Shown: positions 1 through 10,262 of the stretch, piece by piece
How the letters are laid out: each line of letters begins with the position of its first letter
Numbering within the stretch: position 1 is the first letter of the stretch
Source of the DNA: Diphasiastrum complanatum
Lineage: Eukaryota; Streptophyta; Lycopodiopsida; Lycopodiales; Lycopodiaceae
NCBI GenBank assembly: GCA_029204225.1
Contig: CM055095.1
Location: 19,307,450 to 19,371,449 of the forward strand
DNA length: 64,000 nucleotides
Reading direction: 5' to 3'
Made by a program: the position numbers and the translations under genes
Notes under the pieces: model-generated
Told to the model about the DNA's origin: nothing
What the model saw: the letters and a program-made list of their open reading frames with translations, nothing else
Databases searched by the model: none

Positions 1-299
1 GTGATATCTTGCAATTCTCTGTGTAGAATGCTTATTAATTGTTATTTTCAGATCCACATGTGTGAAATACATTAGCTTACTGTCTTTGTACGAATAGCAA
101 CACTATTTTATGTTTAGATTGATGTGTGATCAAGATCTATTAGAGTTTGCATCTCATTCATAGTGTAGATGTTGATTTTTTTTACATTGGCAAGATTGGT
201 GATTTGTTTGTCTATCTAACCAAAGATCAAAGGGACATTTTTTATCTTAATGATTTGAAATTATTCACATTCTATGCTTCATAAACAAGTCCTTTCCCA
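1..299. other. Unassigned AT-rich sequence
   Basis: No reading frame, RNA or repeat is recognisable. It lies just beyond the 3' end of the decayed copia RNase H remnant that follows, so it may be untranslated element sequence or LTR, but no LTR partner is seen. Confidence 0.4.
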
Positions 300-1340
300 A
301 TGCTTTGGTGAAGATATCAGACACACTCCCTTGATGAGACATGTTGAAGCTCCACTTCCTTTGCCATTACTTGTTCTCTCACAAAAAACTAAGCCACTTC
401 AATATGCTTGCTCCTTGCATGAAAAATAGGATTGCTTGCCAAACTTTGAGCTAAAAGGTTATCAAAAAATTCAGCAAGCTAAGATCCATTACCATCCTTT
501 TGATCCATAGCACCTCCTTGGTGCATGATGTCAAGGCTTTGTACGCGACCTCACTTGAGGATATATAGATTATTGCTTGTTTCTTCAACATCCATGAGAT
601 AGCTCCATAACCTATAAAAATAGCCTGTGTACTTATAGATTTCCTATCCATTTGATCTCCAGCAAAGTCCGAATTTGAAAACCCAAATAGGTTAGAAATG
701 ATATCCCATAAACAATGCCAAAATCTCTAGAACCTGAGATTTTCCTCAATACTCTCTTGCCTAGCTTCCAATGCTCCACATTAGGATCATGCATAAATTG
801 ACTTAATCTACCAACACAACAGCTTAGATCAAGTCTTGTGATGATTAAATATATGAGTGAACCAACTTATGGCTTCCTATCGAGAGTAATGTCTTTGATT
901 TCAATACCTCTTATAGTGAGCTTTACATTTGAGTCCATAGGTGTATCAATAGATTTAGCATCATCCACATGAAATCTTTTAAGAAAATAATTAGCATACT
1001 TCTCTTGACAAATAAAAGTAGTTTGAGAAGTTATAAATACCTCTATGCCCCAAGATATAATGTAAATGACCAAGATCATGTATCTCAAATTTCTTCTTGG
1101 ACTTTTAGAATTATCCATGCAAAAATAGCTAGTCCACAACATACTAGTATTTTGCGTTTTTCTAAGCATCTCAAAAAATGGTTTCTCCAATCTTCTATCA
1201 TCAAGATGTAATGAGAACATCTAAAAACCAACACTTGAAAAAGTCCATAATTGCCTTTGCCCCTTAGTATCTCACTCCCAAGAGAGTACATCACATAAAA
1301 CATGAGCATTATAAAAAATAAAGCAACAACAATGATCAAT
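300..1340 (-). pseudogene. Decayed Ty1/copia reverse transcriptase-RNase H remnant
   Basis: On the minus strand, about 1220-867 reads like the end of a copia reverse transcriptase, with the segment LKRFHVDDAKSIDTPMDSN. Further on, 651-451 reads like copia RNase H, with GYGAISWMLKKQ and a degenerate SSSEVAYKAL (intact elements have SSTEAEY). A trace of the RNase H tail (HIEV, FVREQV) continues to about 300. Stops and frameshifts break the frame throughout. No LTR, integrase or gag is attached, so this is an old fragment. Family assignment is confident; the exact ends are not. Confidence 0.75.
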
Positions 1341-3389
1341 CTTACTCAACACAAACCCAAGGGTTAGTATATGATATAAACATATTCTTTGTGCTATTCT
1401 CTTCTGATCTAAACCTGAAACATATGTTGGATCCATTGATCATCTTGCAAGAACTATGCCAAGAACTCTAGTTGGCAAGTTTTAACACAATACTCCTCTT
1501 TCAAAAAAATCAATGTTTTAATCATGAAGAAAAATATGATTTTAATCTTGAAAGCTTTGACTAAAATCAAACCGGATTCTATCAAACTTTATTTCACTAA
1601 GTAGCGAAAACAACGTCATCACCATGAAGCAATCATAAGATAGAATGATCTCTATCAAACATGAATTAGAAAAGATGCATATAAGGCACAACCAGGACTT
1701 TGAAGCCTCCATGAGTCCATCCAAAACTTTATTGAGAGCTAAATTAGACTTTAGAAAGATCATACATCAATTCAAAATACAAAAAAATTGAGAATAATAG
1801 CTGGGACTAGGCCATGCACTTTGCTGTGCATCACATTATACTCTACTATAATGGTTTTGCAAATCTATTTTGATCATCTATTTTAATCTTCTACTATATT
1901 GGTCCATAGTTTGCATTTTGACCTTCTAGATCAAAATTATATTTCGACTTTGAGAATCAAATTCTTTTCAACCTTAAGGATTTCGGACCTACAATTTCGA
2001 TTCAATCCAATCCAACCTTGGGGTCTAAATTTATTTCAATCTTAACTTTGGTTGTTTCGAATCTCAACAAGATATTACTACTAGTAAAAGTATGCCCATA
2101 AATTTGAAGCAGTTGAACCTACTATCACAACAAGTCATATCATTGAAAGTGATTAAAAATGTTGTAAACCTATTGAAATCAATTAACAATAAAATATTAA
2201 ACAATGTCGTTGCTATGAAACCTTGATGTGCATCTATAAGTTCTAGACATATAGACAAGAAAGCATCAAATTTCTTATAAAAATGTCCATAAGTTTTAAT
2301 AGAAAAAGAAATCAAAATCTTCTCCAAATGTCCTATTGTGTTAGTCTTTTTTTTTTTGAGTCACATATAAAACAATAGCCCCTCAAATGGTGGGTGTTTG
2401 ACTAAGAAGATCATGCTAAGAAGGATCGACAATAACACATCACCAATAATTATAATGTGAATTCCTTTTCATGGAAGAACAAGATCTGCTTGTCAACATG
2501 TTGAATGAGAACTAGCCTCTGGTGGGATGTGAGTATGTTCTCAAACACTTGGAAGCCACTATTATACGCAATAGTTGTCAGTACATCATAAATATAATCA
2601 TGTCTTGTAGTATGTTCACCAATAGAAGTGCACCCTAAAAATGAACAAAGAGAAAGCGTAGTTCATGACCACAAGAGCACTTAGTCAAAGTTGATATTAT
2701 TGAATGTTCAAAGTGCAAAAGAGCCGTAATAAATTTTTCTGATGAAACTTGTAATATTGAAAAATAGATCATGCAACTAACCATACACTTGCACTTGGGC
2801 CAACATAAGATAGAAGATGAGCCCTAATTGCATTTGATGGATGCTCACGACCCAATTGGATAAATATAAAAGAGTGGATTTGCTCCATAAGACACTTTTA
2901 TGAATGAACTTGTTGTTGACCAATGAAAGCTTTAAACGGAGGCAATGTAGACCTTGTGATTGAAGAGAGTGAATCTTGGCATCACGAAGGGATTTTTAAA
3001 GAAGAGAATTTCTTTTTTTTTAATGTGCCACATAAAAAAAAAAAGATGATTACTATGCTAAACATGAGATACTAGTGCATGAGCAACAACTTCCAACAAT
3101 GTAGCAAGAGCAATTAGAAATTTATAAATTAACAAACTCCACTAGAACAAGTTGTTTGTGTTTTCGCGAGTTGTCCTTCATGAATGTCTCACATGACTCC
3201 ACAAATATCTAACATAATGTATGAGCTCATGACATATTCTACCCATACAACACATGTAAAGTTGAACTTCGGATATTACTAGAAAAATCTAAAGGCAATA
3301 TGTACCATTAATGAGAGGAAATTCATGTTCGAAAGCAATCAGCAAGTGCCTAAACTTTGCAGGAAATACCTTGCGTACATTTCTTTAAG
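1341..3389. other. AT-rich stretch without recognisable genes
   Basis: The short frames on both strands (for example 1763-1542 and 2327-2064, minus) are unlike any family I know and look like chance openings in AT-rich DNA. There are small homopolymer runs near 2350 and 3010. No LTR pair or tandem repeat was seen. Confidence 0.4.
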
Positions 3390-3444
3390 AAGTCTTACTT
3401 CAACTTGGCTTGCAAAATTATGGCTTTATTTAGGCAACTACAAT

Positions 3445-4634
3445 GATACTAATCATAAGATGAAGCTTGAAGGACAAGGGCATAAACAAATCTCTATACC
3501 TGAAAACCAGCCAGTTTTCGTGTTGCCTGGATAGAAAAATTTACAGCAAGCACAATACTTTTGTTCACATTGAGCAATGATTTTCCTTAGTATGTATGTT
3601 GCGCATCGCGCTCATCTTTCATACTACAGAGCATGACCTTAGTAGGTTCAGAATTCAGATTTAGTACTAAAAGTTGTTCAAATTTTGACTCTGTTGCAAA
3701 GTTTAGTAGGACAAACTCTATTTCTTACCCTGCATTCTCATTGTATGAAAGGTGATGTGCAGATAGTGTTATATACTCTGCATACTGACAACCAAGTTTC
3801 CAATCTGCATACTAAATGTCAAGTTTCCAAGCAGAAACTAGTTGGCTATGATACTAATCATAAGATGAAGCTTGAAGGACAAGGGCACAAAAAAATCTCT
3901 ATACCCGAAAACTAGCCAGTTTTCGTGTTGCCTAGATAGCCAAATCTACAACAAGCACAATATCTTTGTTCCCATTGAAAAGCAATGATTATCCTTAGTA
4001 TGTATGTTGTGCATCACGCTCATCTTTCATACTACAGAGCATGACCTTAGCAGGTTCAGAATTCAGATTCAGTACTAAAAGTTGTTTCAATTTCGACTCT
4101 GTTGCAAACTTTAGCAGGACAAACTCTATTTCTTACCCTGCATTTTCATTGTATGAAAGGTGATGTGTAGATAGTGTTATACTCTGCATAATGACAACCA
4201 GGTTTCCAATTTGCATACTAAATGTCAAGTTTCCAAGCGGAAACTAGTTTGTTAAGATACTAATCATAAGATGAAGCTTGAAGGACAAGGGCACAAACAA
4301 ATCTCTATACCCGAAAACCAGCCAGTTTTCGTGTTGCCTAGATAGCCAAATCTACAGCAAGCACAATATCTTTGTTCACATTGAAAAGCAAGGATTTTTC
4401 TTAGTATGTATGTTGCGCACCGCGCTCATCTTTCATACTACAGAGCATGACCTTAGTAGGTTCAGAATTCAGATTTAGTACTAAAAGTTGTTCAAATTTT
4501 GACTCTGTTGCAAAGTTTAGCAAGACAAACTCTATTTCTTACCCTGGATGCTCATTGTATGAAAGGTGATGTGTAGATAGTGTTATACTCTGCATACTGA
4601 CAACCAAGTTTCCAAGCGGAAACTAGTTGGTTAT
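3445..4634. repeat. Tandem triplication of a ~405-bp unit
   Basis: Three head-to-tail copies begin with GATACTAATCATAAGATGAA at 3445, 3850 and 4256 (spacing 405 and 406 bp). The third is about 379 bp, and a broken fourth start (GATACCATG) lies at 4635. Each unit contains GTTGCGCA(T/C)CGCGCTCATC or a close variant and CATACTACAGAGCATGACC. The unit matches intron 1 sequence of the live MADS gene at about 35190-34890 (inverted), where it is single-copy, so the amplification happened after the locus was duplicated. Confidence 0.9.
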
Positions 4635-5236
4635 GATACCATGTTGATGTGCTCATATGACGGCACTAAAATTTATTGATGAGTTGTTGACTGAACTTGA
4701 TTAAGAGGTGAAGCTCTATTGGATGAAGTGAAAACTAGGAATTCAGTCTTGACCAATGACAGATATGAAATGTGCATTGTCCAAGAATATGTATTGAAGC
4801 AACCAAATCAATCCTTTAGGTCGGCAAGACAAGTTGCTATTGAGGTAAGCAGTTTGTGCAGTGCATGGTGCTGGAATTGAGATTCATACACATCCCACTC
4901 TTTACCCCTTCCTTGTTCATTATCTTACTTACATTCATGGTATGTTTTTTAATTCGAGTATAAACAATCTGAATCTTAAATGTGCTACGATTAATATTGC
5001 GACGACTTGAAACTAGAGAGATCATGTGATAAATATTCTACTAAGCTCAAACCTTCCCTACCTGAACATTTAGAGCATTCATCCCACTTCATATTACAAC
5101 ATAAATACAGAGTCTAATGACCCAGGGGAAAAAAAATTTAAGCTTCATTATTGAAGAAGTGATAGAGGGTGTGCTCACCTTTGGTGGGCTAGATGCATGC
5201 TGGAAGAGTACAATCATGTAGCTGTAGATGTCATAC

Positions 5237-5418
5237 CTGGAACCTGTATGCTAAAATAGCCTTCATTTGCTTGAGAAAATGATAACCATGACCTCTGCGT
5301 CGCAAAGAACAAAGAACTCCTGAGCTTTTGTTAAGAAGTCACTTCGTGTCTTGGAGAACACCAATTGCCTGCTAGTTGCGCTGTTTATCCTTTTGATCGC
5401 TATGTTACCGCAACCCAT
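5237..5418 (-). pseudogene. MADS-box exon 1 pseudogene
   Basis: This is a decayed copy of the first exon of the MADS gene at 34227. It spans exactly 182 bp from ATG (5418) to a preserved CAG|GTATGA donor, with no indels, so it lines up codon for codon. It still reads IKRI, ATSRQ and [14 protein letters not shown]. It is broken by TGA at codon 52 (5265-5263) and TAG at codon 56 (5253-5251). Several basic positions expected to contact DNA are lost relative to the live copy (R3C, K5N, R24T, K30T). The intact length with many replacements and two stops suggests slow decay of a once-functional copy. No further exons were found to its left within the window. Confidence 0.9.
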
Positions 5419-5809
5419 CACACCAGCCTGCTCTAGATGTGGAAAATGGGTTCAATCGCTCGTCTTCTCTGTTGAACCAGTTTGAAATTTCATACATCAA
5501 CAGGTAGGACAGGATGTGCAAAACGTTTTACAAGTTACAATGTCATTCATGAGCTGCTTTGCCATTTCAAAACAACAATGTTAATTGAAGCCCTAAAACT
5601 AACAGTGATAGACTCTGTCCAAAGAGAAAAAAAAGAAAAGAAAAGTGGAGGCGTATACTCTGGAGACTTGGAGTCGGATTCCTGGGCTGACCAGTGACAT
5701 CCACTTTTACTAAATGAAAAGGCTCGATACACGTGAGGTGGCAAAATTCAAACTTCTAGACGATTAAAACATTTTAGGGTGAGAAATTGCAAGTTGCAGC
5801 ATCTAAAAT

Positions 5810-5841
5810 CATTAGAGGAGTTCTTAATATCAAAAAGACCC
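5810..5841 (+). repeat. Left terminal inverted repeat
   Basis: A 32-bp sequence starting CATTAGAGGAGTTCT and ending AAAAAGACCC. It matches the reverse complement of 15031-15062 at 31 of 32 positions (a T/C difference at position 16). The same end with 24 of 32 matches recurs at 30131. Similarity fades immediately inward. Confidence 0.92.
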
Positions 5842-6272
5842 TATGTAAAAATACTTTTTTTTTTTTTTAGTTTTGACCGTCACCAGGCCCAATCAAAATG
5901 CACAGATTTGAAATCTACGTAACGTAATTCAAATTAACTAAAAAATAAAAATGCAATACTGAAAACTTTGAAATTTGTGTCCGGGCAGCATGGACGTATC
6001 CCATTGGTTTCTTTTTCCTGCCCGACACGTGCTAATCTGTCCGACGTCAATATCTCAAGTTAAATTTACTTTACTATGCTGGTTAGTATAATGAAATTTT
6101 CTAACTATACTAGTTACAGTTATAGAAATATAGTATGTACAGTTACATAAAATATGGTATACGCAGTAACTGTGACTATGTTGGCATTTACATTAGATTA
6201 AATGTGATACGAAAAATTAAAATCAAGTAACATATTAGAGAGATTTTTGGCGCCCAAGCTTTGAAAATAGCA
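5842..6272. promoter_or_regulatory. Left subterminal region and gene A leader
   Basis: This non-coding stretch lies between the terminal repeat and the gene A ATG. It contains an inverted pair CGGGCAG (5982-5988) and CTGCCCG (6018-6024) separated by exactly 29 nt with ATTGG (reverse CCAAT) inside. The second element copy has the same pair with the same spacing (30315-30357), although surrounding sequence has diverged. This may be a protein-binding site or hairpin needed for transposition or for the gene A promoter. The role is inference; the conservation is visible. Confidence 0.6.
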
Positions 6273-7550
6273 ATGGCGAGGAGACCCAGATCTACAATCG
6301 ATTCTGTGATTCTTTACAATGAGAAAGATGAAGCTGATAACTGGAAGCCAACAAAATATACGAAGAACTCATGGGTATTGCTGCATCCATCATCAAAGGG
6401 CAATTTTCGACAAAAGAAAAGAGCAAAAATGACTTACAAATCTTATTGGAAAGCAAAATTTTGGAGTTTAAGACTACCCCGGGAGGTCAATCGATATCAG
6501 AAGTCTTAGTGCAACATGTATATATGCATTCAGAAATCAAAGTACATGATATCAATCCTCATGATCATAAAAAATGTAATTGTAAGTATATCAAAACATA
6601 TGCACTCTACAACAATCATAGGTGATTTCCTTTATTGATGCTCTTCAGATTATGATTTAAATGCTTCAACATTGTTTTTTTCTTTCAGATTTATATCCAT
6701 CATGCATAAGTGAATGGGAGCTCGCATTATCACTTGCAGGAATATTAGACATGATTCACTCTGATGTTGGAAATCTACAATACAAAGGAAGAAGTCCAAA
6801 GGAACTTGCAGATTGTGGTATCTATTTTTATGAATCTTTATATATGCCACAAACAGATGGAGGTTTTGGCAAGCTCGAGGCAATTTCATTGCCTAGTTTT
6901 CAAAGTGATGAGTTGCTCACCTAAGTTGGTTTATCTCATTGCATATATTTGTTGATTTTTTCTCGAGTGCTAGTGTTCGTAGGACACCAACTTTATTTGT
7001 TTGCAAGGATTTATCAGATGAGACTTTGTCAGATCTCATGGATCAAGGCTGGGATAGTAAAACTAATAATGACATATAATGCAGGATTAAAAAGTCCTCA
7101 ATGATCTTTCGTTATCATATCGAAAAGCAAATGCTCAGTCTCACATTTAGCTACCAGAGATACAAGAAAATTGAAGGTACATGACTACCACAGGATCAAG
7201 ACTTTGAACTAAATGGTCACACAAACCGAATGGAGATAAGCATTATCTACAATGAGGAATATTTGACTATGGTTGAGGTGGAAGAACAATGGAAGCTTGA
7301 TTTTATCAGAACAGAGCTCATGCTATTACAAACCAATCTACCAACATATTTCAGATTTATCATCAACGGAAGACTCGTAAGTACTTTATGTTTATTGCCA
7401 TTTCAAAATAGAACAAAATAATAGAAAATGTCATCATTTACAATTGCACATTCACTAATATTTGCCATGTCACAGATGCGAAAAAGACAGGAGCTGATAT
7501 CGTGCTGCAAAGATCTACCTACAACAATCACCATTGTGGGAGAACAATAG
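6273..7550 (+). pseudogene. Element gene A, copy 1 (novel protein, broken)
   Basis: Exons are 6273-6581, 6689-7376 and 7476-7550, all with GT/AG borders. The start is set by the ATG (Met-Ala) shared with the second copy at 30550. Exon 1 has a one-base shift near 6455, after which the conserved block SISEVLVQHVYMHSEIKV continues in the next frame. Exon 2 keeps MIHSDVGNLQYKG and GKLEAISLPSF but stops at 6922-6924. It then lacks roughly 80 bp compared with copy 2 and has further stops near 7077 and 7187. The last exon reads RQELISCCKDL and ends in TAG. No known domain is evident; function is unknown. It converges on gene B, with about 180 bp between their stop codons. Confidence 0.8.
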
Positions 7551-7731
7551 TTTCAAATAAACTTTAGTAAAAATCTGTGTATACACCCTTTCATTCAATA
7601 AATGAAAGCCCAAGTTGGGCATCTATACATGTATTTTGTGAACTGGAGCAACATTTGATATATCAATGTATATTTTTCTATGAAGTCTATACATGTATAT
7701 TTGTTCTATGCTATCTATATTTTTTCTGATC

Positions 7732-9443
7732 TTAATTTAGTACAACTACATCATCCTTTGCACCATCATCAATAACGGGAGGCTGAAGCCTTGCCCGAGC
7801 CAGTATACTCAGGATAATTTCTTGTCTAAATCTGTACACCTGGCTTGATGTGTACTCAGGAAGTGTAAACTGCAAAATAGAACATTCATGTATTAGTAAT
7901 GGCCAATAATATCACCACAATAGAAAAATAATCATGATTCCAAAATAAGAATAAACAGAATTTATTACCTTAGAAATATCAACATCTTGTTGAAGGATGA
8001 ACCACTCAAAAAACAGCTTGACATTGTACCACCCACAACTGAATGAATCATTTTGCTGGGGTGACTGCAAAATAATTCAGCACACAAGAAATCAATTATG
8101 AAACAAAATGAATTAGATTGAAAATATTTCATTAGAATATTGATTTCAAAATGCTATTAAAAAAGAAGAGTTTACTTCCAAGCTAACGATCTGCTAGTCT
8201 ATGGAATGGGCAACGTCTGTAAGAATATATTTACTTAGATATGGAATGAATATATCTACATCCTTATGCGTATTTCTCGTCGAATTCATCTTGACACAAG
8301 AACATTTAATAATATTATTTACAGATCTCTTAATAGAGATCAGGTTTAAACTCCAATGGTCACTGCAAAATAAGATTGAAAGTACTTTAGCGACAATTCT
8401 GAGAACTATTTAAATTGAAAATGTCAATGTTAATGCATAAAACAGGAAGAAGCACTTAATATATCTTACTTGGTATGATAAAGAATGACCAGATACTTTG
8501 TTGCTGGTGTGAATCCACTTGTCAGACACTGTGACAATGTGTCATTATTCTCCTTGAAGGCCTGGAGCAGAAAGTTACTCAACACCAGCAACTTGTTTGA
8601 TGAATCTCTTGCAATGTCAAATTGCAAGAGTGTCAGCCCAGACTCTATCACAGGATCACTGGTAAAAGCCCGTCTGTCTTTGAGATCCAGGTAATCTAGA
8701 ACTCTAAAATTAATACTAAAATCAAGTTCTCCTAGTCTAAAACAAAAAGGAGTACCAATTGTATCTATAGCATCCAATATGTCTTTCTCAAATTTAAGAT
8801 AATCATCCGAATCTATATATGTATAGAAAATGGGAGGAGGTGGAAGTGTAGTATCTACAGCAATATTAGGAGTATCCAAAACAGAGATAGCTATATTTAT
8901 AGCATTATCAACAACAACATTATCTACAATGGATTCTGGGATAGGCTTCACTTTCTTAGGAGCACGCTTGGCGACTGTCTGCTTCCTAGGACGCTTCGTA
9001 GGAAGATGAGTCCTATCTACAGGAGTTGGTCTAGGAGCAGCAGGCTGAGATACATGTAACCTACAGTACCTATCCCTCATTCTGATCAGAAGCTGAAAAT
9101 ACTTGGGCATTATGGTAACCCTCTTGGTATGGATGGCAAGCAAAAAAGAATCCTAAAAAAAAAGGCTAATATAATCTTCAGCAGCCTCCTGAAGGCACTG
9201 AAGAGCACTCGGTGTGAATCTAACATGCTGTCCAAGATCATTTCTTGTTATGGTCCGGACAGCACGGTAGAATGGAACTCTTGGGATCAACAGAGCTGTT
9301 GACCTCTGATACTTGCGTATCTCAGAGAGCCACCTGCTGCTGTTGCGCGTTCTAGGTCTAGCAGGGGGTGTGATGGCAATCGCAGGAGATGAGGATGAGC
9401 CAGGAGAGAAGAAGCCTCTCCTTGTCTGCTTTCTCCTATCCAT
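7732..9443 (-). pseudogene. Element gene B: CENH3-like histone fold fused to Ulp1-like protease
   Basis: Four exons (9443-8470, 8362-8176, 8064-7969, 7869-7732) join in phase to 465 codons. Residues 1-37 are a basic tail. Residues 38 to about 124 are a histone H3 fold: SEIRKYQRSTALLIP, CLQEAAEDYI, then AIHTKRVTIMPK. Loop 1 is one residue longer than in canonical H3, and LLIP and EAAEDY are CENH3-like. A basic linker (KRPRKQTVAKRAPKK) and an acidic region follow. The C-terminus is protease-like: NDHWSLNLISI (His327) and PQQNDSFSCGW (Cys397), matching the C48 spacing of the oxyanion Gln and catalytic Cys. The usual catalytic Asp, 17 residues after the His, appears to be Lys. In-frame TAG codons occur at 9155-9153 (codon 97, in a T9 run) and 8196-8194 (codon 381), so this copy is probably dead unless read through. 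Exon 3 and 4 counterparts exist near 32200-32605. Confidence 0.85.
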
Positions 9444-10262
9444 GGGCGTGAACTATGTGATAGAGGACTTGTGCGTGAAGGTTAGGATGAGAAGGAAGGG
9501 ATGATAAAGAACTCGCAGAGGACCGTTATGTACAATATATCGGACCTATGCGATTAGGTTATCAGAGAGAACGATTAGATTTGAGGAAAGACGCACAAGT
9601 GCGATATGGGGTGACACGTAGGAAGAGGTATTGGACCTGTGCGCATGAAAGGTAGTAGGAGGAATTTTGATGGTGAAGGGCGCGCACAAATGCGATATGC
9701 GGAACGAAAAAAAGAGTGAAAAAAATTCATCGAAATTTGTGATTTTATATCGGAGTTTGCACGTGCGAAAGAACGTCCTGTCACACGTGTGGGAGTTGTA
9801 CGGACAAATGCGAGTGCGACACGTGTCACTCTGTCACACTACACGTGTGGAATTTGTACGACCGAATGCGAGAGCGACACATGTTTATAAGCACTCGAAT
9901 GAATACACGGCACGTGTCTAGGTGTCATTTCACACGTGTGCAGGTGTCATCTCACACGTGCCTGTGCCTGTTGTCGAATTGAAAGTAGACACGTGTCATA
10001 AGTCCGTTGACCACACGTGCAAAAATTTAGTATAAATGGCACGGAAACCGAATAATTTTTTACCTTTTGCGTTCCCAAAATTTGCGACATATCGCTTTTG
10101 TGCGCGCTCATTTCTGTCCGTTTGCTTGCAAGTATACCTACTTGTGCACAAGTGAAATATTCTGTATCTGTCTGCCGTACATATCCATCTTCTGCGCCAT
10201 TTTGATTGTTAGTTTTGGTTCAATTCTCCCGTGCGCACAAGTGCGATATTCACGCTACTGCC
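9444..10262. promoter_or_regulatory. Bidirectional promoter between genes B and C
   Basis: An 819-bp divergent intergenic region. It holds nine CACGTG boxes at 9760, 9784, 9820, 9842, 9911, 9933, 9955, 9990 and 10014, many in the form ACACGTGTC or CACACGTGTG, as in plant G-box/ABRE elements bound by bZIP or bHLH factors. A TATA-like TATAAAT at 10031-10037 faces gene C. A separate motif, CGCACAAGTGCGATAT, occurs at 9592-9607 and 10234-10249, with a one-base variant at 9683-9698. The G-box cluster suggests that the element answers to host stress, ABA or light signals. That response is inference. Confidence 0.7.

Larger units (their letters stand above)
3390..5809 (-). repeat. Inverted duplicate of the MADS 5' locus, left part
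   Basis: Read on the minus strand, this stretch follows the MADS locus around 33820-35240 closely. The match includes promoter-proximal sequence (5419-5809), a decayed exon 1 (5418-5237), and intron 1 sequence from 5236 down to about 3390. Matching landmarks include GCTTGCAAAA with the following TTTATTTAGG (about 3400), the GTTGCGCAxCGCG segment, and ATATGTATTGA near 4787. The two copies face opposite ways and are about 29 kb apart. The homology is cut at 5809/15063 by the 9.25-kb element and resumes on its far side. Divergence is substantial, so this is an old duplication. Confidence 0.85.

Noticed and set aside
3445-4634. CRISPR-like or satellite array
   Set aside because: Units are about 405 bp without spacers and match MADS intron sequence, so this is a local tandem duplication.
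8466-9143. A separate protein starting at TTG 9143
   Set aside because: It is the in-frame continuation of the histone-like exon after a TAG. The residues just after the stop (AIHTKRVTIMPK) complete the H3 fold, so this is one gene with a stop codon.
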